A stretch of DNA of 5,555 bases, from assembly GCA_024638525.1 (NCBI GenBank), contig JAHEKB010000168.1, forward strand, positions 1 through 5,555. The letters run 5' to 3'. Under the pieces are notes generated by a model. That model was given only the letters and a program-made list of their open reading frames with translations, did not search any database and was not told the DNA's origin. Below, piece by piece: positions 1 to 5,555 of the stretch; positions within the stretch are counted from its first letter, which is position 1, and each line of letters opens with the position of its first letter. A program made the translations under genes and the position numbers. The DNA is from Bacteroidota bacterium (GTDB lineage Bacteria > Bacteroidota > Bacteroidia > NS11-12g > UBA9320).

Positions 1-187
1 CACTTCTGAACTTTTTGAGTTGACCACTAATCCTGTATAGCAACAGGGCTAGAATCAACATAAAAAACACTACAAAGTAGATAATCCAGAGTAACTCTTT
101 TGGAATACTCACTACATCTGAGTTTTGGGCAAAAGTCGGACTGCCCAATAAGAGTAAGATTGATAAAATTGATATTCTAGTTTTCAT
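1..187 (-). CDS. ccoP: CcoP-like cbb3 oxidase diheme subunit, N-terminal part only (cut by window edge)
   Basis: The reading frame is open from ATG at 187 to the left edge, giving 62 residues. An in-frame ATG at 196 would add three residues and cannot be excluded. Residues 1-20 look like a Sec signal peptide: basic MKTR, a leucine/isoleucine core, then SPTFA before QNS. A second hydrophobic segment lies at about 32-51 and is followed by a basic patch (LKKFR). CcoP is the membrane-anchored diheme c subunit that receives electrons from soluble cytochrome c or quinol-linked carriers and passes them to CcoO. The identity rests mainly on position directly after ccoQ and on the N-terminal membrane anchor. 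The two CxxCH motifs expected of CcoP would lie beyond the window. The start overlaps the end of ccoQ, which implies translational coupling. It could be another membrane protein of the cluster, but CcoP is by far the best fit to gene order. Confidence 0.65.
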   Translation of the reverse strand, partial: MKTRISILSILLLLGSPTFAQNSDVVSIPKELLWIIYFVVFFMLILALLLYRISGQLKKFRS

Positions 188-356
188 GACTTTCATTTTT
201 AGCTTTGGACAAGGGTAAATTGGCTAGAGTACTCTCTTCTTTCTTCGTCATAATCACCATTTGAACAGCTACCAAAACAAAGATGAACATGAATACCAGC
301 AAGGCGACGATCAAATAGATATCGGCTCCTTCAACATATCCTATCATTTTTCCCAT
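177..356 (-). CDS. ccoQ: CcoQ/FixQ-like small membrane subunit of cbb3 oxidase (59 aa)
   Basis: This is a 59-codon gene ending in TAG at 179-177. The product has a short N-terminus (MGKMIGYVEGAD), one strongly hydrophobic segment at about residues 13-36, then a charged tail starting TKKEE. Residues 45-49, ANLPL, resemble the A-x-LPF-like motif after the membrane helix in FixQ/CcoQ proteins. CcoQ is a single-helix subunit that stabilises the oxidase and its contact with CcoP; it binds no cofactor. Size, topology and position between ccoNO and ccoP all fit. The start at 356 lies 4 nt after the ccoNO stop. Its AGGA (362-359) is only 2 nt from that ATG, so the second ATG at 347 (56 aa) is a real alternative. 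The 3' end overlaps the ccoP start. The sequence is poorly conserved in this family, so the symbol depends partly on context. Confidence 0.8.
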   Translation of the reverse strand: MGKMIGYVEGADIYLIVALLVFMFIFVLVAVQMVIMTKKEESTLANLPLSKAKNESHEN

Positions 357-360
357 AATC

Positions 361-2508
361 CTAATTATTATTTGCTACTTCCTCATCAATATGGATTTCG
401 CTACCTAGCTTATGCAGATAGGCTATCAATGCGATAATCTCTTTTTTCTCGCTGACCTTGACTCCTTTAATCTTGAGCTGAGTTTGAATCTTCTTAGCTT
501 GTCGATTTAAATCCTTCATGGCCTGATCCTCATAATCATCCTCATAGGGCACGCCCAATTTGCGCATAGCCGAGATCTTTTTCGTGGTCATTGAGAGATC
601 AAGATCATTGGCAATTAGCCAGGGATAAGCCGGCATAATTGAACCCGGAGATTTAGATCTTGGGTCTTCCATATGCTCAAAATGCCATTTCACATCTCGA
701 TAGGTTCGCGAAGTCTTATCACCGCCTCTCGCCAAATCTGGACCCGTGCGTTTAGATCCCCACAGGAATGGATGATCATATACATTCTCACCTGATTTGG
801 AATAGTCTCCGTATCTCACTGTTTCAGACCTAAATGGACGTACTAATTGAGAATGACAAGAATTACATCCTTCTCGGATATAAATATCCCTTCCTTCCAA
901 TTCTAAAGGAGAATATGGGGTTATACTGGGAATGGTCTCAATATTTGATTTCACTAAAAAGGACGGGGCAAATTCAACAGCACCTCCTATCAGCACTACC
1001 ACCAATGAAAGAACCAGCATTTGCACAGGTCGCTTTTCAATCCATCTGTGCCAGTGTGCTTTGCCTTCGTGCTCTTCTTGAGCAGCCAATGGATATGCTT
1101 CGTCTTCTTCGTTTGCTACTAAGCTTCCTGATTTGGCTGTTCTAAACAAATTGACAGCCATCAAGAACACACCAGACAAGTAAAGCAATCCACCAAAGGC
1201 TCTTAGCATATGCATGGGTAGAAGCTGGATGGTTGTTTCTAAGAAGTTAGGGTATTTCAATTGACCGGCTTCGGTGAACTCTTTCCACATCAAGCCTTGT
1301 GTGAAGCCAGAGAAATACATCGGAATCGCATAAAAGAGCATACCCAATGTGGCTATCCAGAAGTGCGTTCCCACCCATTTCTTGGAGTATATTTTCGTAT
1401 TGTATATTTTGGGAATTATGTAGTAGAGCATGGCAAAGGTCAAGAAGCCATTCCAGCCAAGCGCCCCAATATGCACGTGAGCCACAATCCAGTCGGTAAA
1501 GTGTGCAATCGCGTTTACACTTTTTAAAGAAAGCATAGGGCCTTCAAATGTTGCCATACCATAAGCGGTAATGCCGACTACCATAAACTTCAAGGTTGCA
1601 TCGTCTCTCACCTTATCCCAGGCGCCTCTTAATGTGAGTAGACCGTTTAGCATACCGCCCCAGCTTGGCGCTATTAGCATGATGCTGAATGCAACACCTA
1701 AAGTCTGTGCCCAATCGGGTAGTGATGAGTATAACAGATGGTGAGGTCCTGCCCAGATATACAAGAATATCAATGACCAAAAGTGGAGAATTGAAAGCTT
1801 ATACGAATAGATGGGCCTGTTGGCCATTTTTGGCATGAAGTAGTACATCAACCCCAAAAAGGGCGTGGTTAAAAAGAATGCCACCGCATTATGTCCATAC
1901 CACCATTGTACCAAAGCATCCTGAACCCCTGCATACAGGGAGTAAGACTTTAAGAAGGCAATAGGTAGCTCAAAGCTATTGACGATGTGAAGCATGGCTA
2001 CAGTGACAAATGTTGCTATGTAAAACCAAATAGCGACGTAGAGGTGTCTTTCTCTTCTTTTGAGTATGGTTCCAAACATATTCCAGCCAAAGACGACCCA
2101 TATGAGAGCAATGGCAATGTCAATTGGCCATTCAAGCTCTGCATACTCCTTTGAAGTGGTAATCCCCAAAGGAAGGGTCAAGGCGGCTGCTACAATGATC
2201 AGTTGCCATCCCCAAAAGTGAATGTTACTCAAAGCATCACTGAACATCCGCGTTTTTAACAAACGCTGCAATGAATAGTAAACACCCATAAAAATAGCAT
2301 TACCAACAAAGGCGAAAATCACCGCATTGGTATGCAAAGGTCGGATCCTCCCAAAGGAAGTATATTGATTCCCAAAGTTGAACCACGGTTCAAACAATTG
2401 ACTAGCAATCAACACCCCGACTGTCATGCCAACAATTCCCCAAATTGCTGTAGCAATGGCAAAATTTTTGACAATTCGATTGTCGTAATTAAACGTCTCT
2501 TTTTGCAT
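361..2508 (-). CDS. ccoNO: Fused CcoN-CcoO: cbb3-type cytochrome c oxidase subunits I and II (715 aa)
   Basis: This is the catalytic core of a proton-pumping cbb3 oxidase, which reduces O2 to water with electrons from c-type cytochromes in the inner membrane. Residues 1 to about 455 are CcoN. H59 (in RIRPLHT) and H346 fit the low-spin heme b ligands, and H344 (in VAHVH) fits the heme b3 ligand. H206 (in WWYGHN), H256 and H257 (in GPHHLLY) fit CuB, and Y250 fits the tyrosine cross-linked to a CuB histidine. E322 and E121 match conserved CcoN glutamates. All these positions are offset by one from Pseudomonas stutzeri CcoN numbering as I recall it. About 456-490 is a polar linker. Residues 493-517 are the CcoO anchor helix, followed by the heme c site CNSCH (548-552) and the likely axial methionine M625 in GSIMP. 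The block YDHPFLWGSKRTGPDLAR (577-594) is typical of CcoO. The fusion is common in Bacteroidota. The start at 2508 has AGGA 5 nt upstream and lies inside the end of ccoS. The frame is intact and every key residue is present. Confidence 0.97.
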   Translation of the reverse strand: MQKETFNYDNRIVKNFAIATAIWGIVGMTVGVLIASQLFEPWFNFGNQYTSFGRIRPLHTNAVIFAFVGNAIFMGVYYSLQRLLKTRMFSDALSNIHFWGWQLIIVAAALTLPLGITTSKEYAELEWPIDIAIALIWVVFGWNMFGTILKRRERHLYVAIWFYIATFVTVAMLHIVNSFELPIAFLKSYSLYAGVQDALVQWWYGHNAVAFFLTTPFLGLMYYFMPKMANRPIYSYKLSILHFWSLIFLYIWAGPHHLLYSSLPDWAQTLGVAFSIMLIAPSWGGMLNGLLTLRGAWDKVRDDATLKFMVVGITAYGMATFEGPMLSLKSVNAIAHFTDWIVAHVHIGALGWNGFLTFAMLYYIIPKIYNTKIYSKKWVGTHFWIATLGMLFYAIPMYFSGFTQGLMWKEFTEAGQLKYPNFLETTIQLLPMHMLRAFGGLLYLSGVFLMAVNLFRTAKSGSLVANEEDEAYPLAAQEEHEGKAHWHRWIEKRPVQMLVLSLVVVLIGGAVEFAPSFLVKSNIETIPSITPYSPLELEGRDIYIREGCNSCHSQLVRPFRSETVRYGDYSKSGENVYDHPFLWGSKRTGPDLARGGDKTSRTYRDVKWHFEHMEDPRSKSPGSIMPAYPWLIANDLDLSMTTKKISAMRKLGVPYEDDYEDQAMKDLNRQAKKIQTQLKIKGVKVSEKKEIIALIAYLHKLGSEIHIDEEVANNN

Positions 2509-2671
2509 ATTTATCCTGATTTAATGGTTTTGGTTCTTTTTTGTCCAGCATTCTCAATGATGGCGATTCAAGGTCGTCGAATTGTCCTTTCTTCAAAGCC
2601 TGATAGAAGGCCCACAAGAAAATCAATGCCAAGACCAAACTGATACTTATTAATACTGCAATCACTTTCAT
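2489..2671 (-). CDS. ccoS: CcoS, cbb3 oxidase maturation protein (60 aa)
   Basis: This small inner-membrane protein is needed for a functional cbb3 oxidase. In Rhodobacter capsulatus, loss of CcoS gives oxidase lacking heme b and CuB, so it is assigned a late cofactor-insertion role; that is family knowledge, not visible here. The product has one hydrophobic helix at about residues 3-24, then the CcoS hallmark GQFDDLE (29-35) followed by P37 and R40, and a short basic, lysine-rich tail. The length is normal for the family. The start codon shares ATGA with the stop of ccoI (2671-2668), and the last 20 bp overlap ccoNO. Both junctions point to translational coupling, so the level of CcoS is probably tied to CcoI. 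There is no strong Shine-Dalgarno sequence upstream, which fits reinitiation after ccoI. Confidence 0.95.
   Translation of the reverse strand: MKVIAVLISISLVLALIFLWAFYQALKKGQFDDLESPSLRMLDKKEPKPLNQDKYAKRDV
2514..2517 (-). promoter_or_regulatory. Ribosome binding site of ccoNO (AGGA)
   Basis: AGGA lies 5 nt upstream of the ATG at 2508, inside the coding sequence of ccoS. It is the best-placed Shine-Dalgarno-like site in the window, since most other starts have none. It supports 2508 as the true start and suggests that ccoNO can be translated more strongly than the assembly genes upstream. Confidence 0.55.
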
Positions 2672-4998
2672 ATCAATGCCAATTTCTTTGCTTTATATCT
2701 TACAAGTAGGGTATCTAAGCCCACAACACTCACCGAACTCAAAGGCATGAGAATAGCCGCAATCACTGGAGTCAATGCTCCGCTTACTGCGAAGGTCAAT
2801 CCTGCGATATTGTAGATAAGTGAAAACGCCAATCCAACCCTCAAAATGGTTTTAGAAAATCTTGCCAATTCCAAGAACTGGGGAACCTTATTGAAGCTTT
2901 TTGCGATTAGTACCCCATCAGCTCCGGGGTAGAAGCCATTCAAAGATTCGGTAATGGCTATTCCAAAATCACTTTCTTTTAGTGCTGCTGAATCATTCAG
3001 CCCATCACCAAGCATAATAGTAGAATGCTCAGACCCAAATTCTTCAAGCCTGTCTCTTTTGTCTTTTGGACTTTGTTCAAAATACATTTGGCTAAAGCCC
3101 GGATATACCTTCATTAGTTCTCCTTTTGAATGCGGATGATCTCCACTTAGGACAATCTGACGGTAGTGGTTACCCAGTGCACTTAGGCTTTGCGACAGTT
3201 CAGGTCGGTAGTCGGGTACAAATGCAAATTTTCCCTTTATCTGGCCATTGACCTCTAGCCAAACGCTGGCCTTTTCATCTGAATTCACATTTAACCATCT
3301 GGCTGAACCCAATCTTATTTCTAAGCCGTTTTTTTTCGCCTTGATACCTTGGCCAATTTCCTCTCTGAAAAAGTTCAGGCCAAGATTTCGTTGGTTGTGC
3401 TTTCGGGCTATGGCTGAACTCATTGGGTGGCTTGATTGTGAACAAGCACTAAATAGCAATTCACTTTCATTGCTAGTCAGTTTCTGCCCGTGATAGATAA
3501 CCTCTTTCATCTGGGCTTTAGTCAGAGTTCCGGTTTTATCAAAGACCAACGTATCCGCTTGTGAAAGCTCTTGAATGCTCCCCGTTTCTTTGATAAAGAA
3601 GTTATTCCTTGAGAATACTCTTGAGATATTACCATAAGTAAAAGGAGCCGATAGGGCCAGGGCACAGGGGCATGCTACAATTAAAACAGCGCTGCACACA
3701 AAAGCCACTCGCTCGATATCTATAAACGACCAGACCAAACCTGTAATCAATGCTATTACTAAGACCGCGATAGTGAATACCTTAGCTACCCCATGTGTCC
3801 ATGCTCTGTACTCTCGTCTAGGTCTGCTTTGATTCCAATTGCTCCAAATCTTATCGGTATCAATGGCCTCCTGAATTTCCAATTCGATCGCGCCGCCTAG
3901 TTGTTTGCCACCAGAATAAACTGTTTGTCCATGAATCACTTCTTCGGGCATTTGTTCCCCTGTTATAAAAGAATAATCAATGGATGCATGTGCACTCAAC
4001 AATCTTCCATCAACAGGAATCAATTCTCCGCTTTTGACTGAAATTCGATCCCCTGCTCTTAATTCATTTACGGGCTGCCAACTGATGCTTCTAGATCGAT
4101 CCAGTTGCCGAACGACCATGGGTATGAAATCTGCGAGTTCTCTTTTAAATGAAACTTCATCGTAAATCCGAGACTGAAACCATTTGCCCACCAACAGAAA
4201 GAATATCAAGCCTGCCAATGAATCCAAGTAACCCGGTCCAGTTCCACTTATAATTTCGTAATAGCTCCAGCCCATCAAGCTGATTATTCCGATGGCAATA
4301 GGAATATTAATATGCGTTCTCGAAGCAGCCAAGGCTTTATATGCCGAACTCAAGTATGATCTGCCGGAATAAAAGACCACCGGCACACTCATGACCAAAG
4401 ACAATGCAGAAAACAATCTGCTGAAGAATGGATCGGTTCCTATGTGCAAGCCAAAGTAATGAGGCATGCTGTACAACATGATATTCCCGAAGCAAAAGCC
4501 AGCCACAGCCAGTTTGAAGAGATTCTCTTTCTTCTGCTTGCGTTCAGCGCGCTTATCTTTATCCGATAAACTGATCTGTGGGGGATAACCGATATCTTCT
4601 AACAATTGCGCTATGTAAGACAACTTCCCTGCTTTTGAAACAGTCAGCGTGCAACTTCTTTGTTCGAAGTTTACTTGAGACCTCAACACATGACTTGAAA
4701 ATGCCGGTAAGTCCTCCAACAATTCAATGCAAGATGAGCAATGGATGGCTGGTAAAATCACACTAAATTTGTAGACTTTGTCATTTTGAAAATCGACAAG
4801 TCGATCAAAGTTTTCCTTGATATCGAACTGTTTATAACGGATGTCAACCTCGTCTTCAGAAGTTTTGATCTTTGCAACCACATCATCCAGCGTTGCACAC
4901 CCGTAGCAACAATAGCTGGAGCCCTTAATTACAACCAATTCGGTGAGGCAGGGATCTCCGCAATAATCACATTTGGTTTGGGTGTTTGTGCTCTTCAT
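2668..4998 (-). CDS. ccoI: CcoI/FixI copper-transporting P1B-type ATPase for cbb3 assembly
   Basis: This inner-membrane ATPase exports Cu(I) towards the periplasmic side for CuB insertion into CcoN. Residues are numbered from the upstream ATG at 5037 (789 aa). An N-terminal cysteine cluster (C23, C26, C30, C43, C44, C47) fits the metal-binding domain found in CcoI-type ATPases (Pfam ATPase-cat_bd). An HMA-like domain follows with CSSC at 100-103. The actuator loop reads TGEQ at 359-362, and membrane CPC lies at 456-458. The phosphorylation motif DKTGTLT is at 500-506, the nucleotide-binding HP at 537-538 and GDGLND at 677-682. YN (742-743) and MPLSS (764-768) complete the P1B-1 Cu(I) signature. 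I prefer the ATG at 4998 (776 aa): the 13 extra upstream residues carry no motif, and the cysteine cluster starts soon after this ATG. Neither start has a good Shine-Dalgarno. The gene ends by overlapping ccoS by 4 bp. CcoI is distinguished from a CopA exporter by the cysteine cluster and the linkage to ccoS. Confidence 0.96.
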   Translation of the reverse strand: MKSTNTQTKCDYCGDPCLTELVVIKGSSYCCYGCATLDDVVAKIKTSEDEVDIRYKQFDIKENFDRLVDFQNDKVYKFSVILPAIHCSSCIELLEDLPAFSSHVLRSQVNFEQRSCTLTVSKAGKLSYIAQLLEDIGYPPQISLSDKDKRAERKQKKENLFKLAVAGFCFGNIMLYSMPHYFGLHIGTDPFFSRLFSALSLVMSVPVVFYSGRSYLSSAYKALAASRTHINIPIAIGIISLMGWSYYEIISGTGPGYLDSLAGLIFFLLVGKWFQSRIYDEVSFKRELADFIPMVVRQLDRSRSISWQPVNELRAGDRISVKSGELIPVDGRLLSAHASIDYSFITGEQMPEEVIHGQTVYSGGKQLGGAIELEIQEAIDTDKIWSNWNQSRPRREYRAWTHGVAKVFTIAVLVIALITGLVWSFIDIERVAFVCSAVLIVACPCALALSAPFTYGNISRVFSRNNFFIKETGSIQELSQADTLVFDKTGTLTKAQMKEVIYHGQKLTSNESELLFSACSQSSHPMSSAIARKHNQRNLGLNFFREEIGQGIKAKKNGLEIRLGSARWLNVNSDEKASVWLEVNGQIKGKFAFVPDYRPELSQSLSALGNHYRQIVLSGDHPHSKGELMKVYPGFSQMYFEQSPKDKRDRLEEFGSEHSTIMLGDGLNDSAALKESDFGIAITESLNGFYPGADGVLIAKSFNKVPQFLELARFSKTILRVGLAFSLIYNIAGLTFAVSGALTPVIAAILMPLSSVSVVGLDTLLVRYKAKKLALI

Positions 4999-5013
4999 TT
5001 GCCAAAAGCTATG

Positions 5014-5021
5014 CAAAGCTA
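5014..5021 (-). promoter_or_regulatory. Possible Bacteroidota-type -7 box upstream of ccoI (weak)
   Basis: On the minus strand this reads TAGCTTTG, an exact match to the Bacteroidota -7 consensus TAnnTTTG. It lies in the usp-ccoI space, 15 nt before the preferred ccoI ATG at 4998. A transcript starting a few bases downstream would exclude the alternative start at 5037. No TTTG -33 element is seen about 19 nt further upstream, and one eight-base match can occur by chance, so this is a lead only. Confidence 0.2.
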
Positions 5022-5060
5022 ATTTGACCCTAGGCATAGAGGCTGAGATAGGTCATAATA

Positions 5061-5555
5061 TCAACTGATTCCTTTCAATGGCAAGACCAACAGTGGAATA
5101 TCTATTTTACCGCATACTGCCATCGTCACACTTTTACTGAAGAACGAAGCCCACTTTCCTGTTTGTGCGTGATACATCAAAAGTAAATCCGTTGGATTCT
5201 CACCTACATATTCGCAAATTCCTTCGGATATGGAGTTGTTATAGACTGTTTCTACTCCAATTTGATAGCCCTCGATATCAATACTTTTTGGAGCTAATTC
5301 CTCTTTGTTCTTAACCACTCTTACGACATTAACATGCGGATTCTCCATTTTGAGACTGGCCATAAATCGCTTGATGTAATCCTGATCATTGAGGTCTCCC
5401 AAAGGTGTAGCAATCGCTACATGATGTATAGGCCTAAATTCTCCATGAGAGGGAACTGCTAAGACGGGTATACGTGCAGATTTAATTACAGATTCGGTGA
5501 CTGAACCCAAGACTTTATTGGCCAAATCACTTTCCCCTTTTGTCCCCATGCAAAT
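5061..5555 (-). CDS. Universal stress protein (UspA family), C-terminal part of a probable tandem-domain protein; 5' end outside window
   Basis: The frame stays open to the right edge, with I and C codons before the first ATG at 5549. That ATG begins MGTKG, which is the usual interior of a Usp domain (commonly preceded by D-L-I-x), so it is almost certainly not the start. Counting from that Met, G2-x2-G5-x9-G15-S16 is the Usp ATP-binding signature, and residues 28-32 (PVLAV) close the first domain. Residues about 41-162 form a second alpha/beta domain, from HHVAIATPL to IPLLVLP. At the place of the nucleotide loop it has SKSVT (138-142) but no GxxG, so it probably does not bind ATP. Such proteins are cytoplasmic and linked to stress, growth arrest or low oxygen; the exact role here is unknown. 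The stop lies at most 62 nt before ccoI on the same strand, so co-transcription with the oxidase genes is plausible but unproven. Confidence 0.88.
   Translation of the reverse strand: MCMGTKGESDLANKVLGSVTESVIKSARIPVLAVPSHGEFRPIHHVAIATPLGDLNDQDYIKRFMASLKMENPHVNVVRVVKNKEELAPKSIDIEGYQIGVETVYNNSISEGICEYVGENPTDLLLMYHAQTGKWASFFSKSVTMAVCGKIDIPLLVLPLKGIS

Noticed and set aside
161..176. TTGATAAAATTGAT, looks at first like an FNR box
   Set aside because: The two halves are direct repeats, not the inverted TTGAT-N4-ATCAA of an FNR/Anr site, and they lie inside the coding sequence of the ccoP signal segment.
834..1527. Plus-strand open frames opposite ccoNO
   Set aside because: They lie antisense to well-conserved CcoN/CcoO coding sequence, have no recognisable motifs and no Shine-Dalgarno, and are explained as shadows of the real gene.
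2332..2643. Plus-strand open frame across the ccoS/ccoNO junction
   Set aside because: It is antisense to two real genes, its translation has no family features, and it shows no promoter or ribosome binding site.
4998..5018. Inverted TTTGC/GCAAA before the ccoI ATG as a terminator or attenuator hairpin
   Set aside because: The stem is only 5 bp with a 10-nt loop and is not followed by a U-rich run, so it would not be stable.
2954..5022. Several plus-strand open frames of 60-80 codons opposite ccoI
   Set aside because: All are antisense to conserved P-type ATPase motifs and have low-complexity, serine- and leucine-rich translations typical of shadow frames.
5050..5066. TTGATATTATGACC on the minus strand near the usp stop, as a possible FNR site upstream of ccoI
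   Set aside because: Only the left half-site TTGAT matches; the right half does not resemble ATCAA, and it begins in the usp stop region.

Overview
The window is one stretch of a cbb3-type (C-family heme-copper) cytochrome c oxidase gene cluster. Every supported gene is on the minus strand, so transcription runs from right to left. The organism is most likely a member of the Bacteroidota, probably Cytophagales-like. This rests on three points: CcoN and CcoO are fused into one polypeptide, the assembly genes ccoI and ccoS precede the structural genes, and Shine-Dalgarno sequences are weak at most starts. The base composition is moderately AT-rich. The genus cannot be fixed from this sequence.

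In transcription order the layout is as follows. First comes the 3' part of a universal stress protein gene (5555-5061) that runs in from outside the window. Next is ccoI/fixI, a P1B-1 copper ATPase (about 4998-2668), followed by ccoS (2671-2489). Then come the fused ccoNO gene (2508-361), a small ccoQ-like gene (356-177) and the start of a ccoP-like gene (about 187-1), which leaves the window on the left. From ccoI leftwards the genes overlap or nearly touch: 4 bp at ccoI/ccoS, 20 bp at ccoS/ccoNO, a 4 nt gap at ccoNO/ccoQ, and an 11 or 20 bp overlap at ccoQ/ccoP. The largest space, at most 62 nt, lies between usp and ccoI. No stretch over 300 bases lacks a gene.

The genes form one pathway. 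CcoI moves Cu(I) across the inner membrane for CuB, CcoS helps cofactor insertion, and CcoN carries low-spin heme b and the heme b3/CuB site. The CcoO part and CcoP pass electrons in through c-type hemes, and CcoQ stabilises the complex. The product is a high-affinity terminal oxidase for microaerobic respiration. The linked stress protein suggests, by inference, co-regulation with low oxygen or energy stress.

I see no tRNA, rRNA, CRISPR, insertion sequence, integration site or clear terminator. The region is a well-preserved, known type of operon, and I do not see an undescribed system. The points worth a second look are the truncated tandem stress protein, the start and possible promoter of ccoI, the histidine- and acid-rich fusion linker in CcoNO, the signal-peptide-like N-terminus of CcoP, and the small ccoQ gene.
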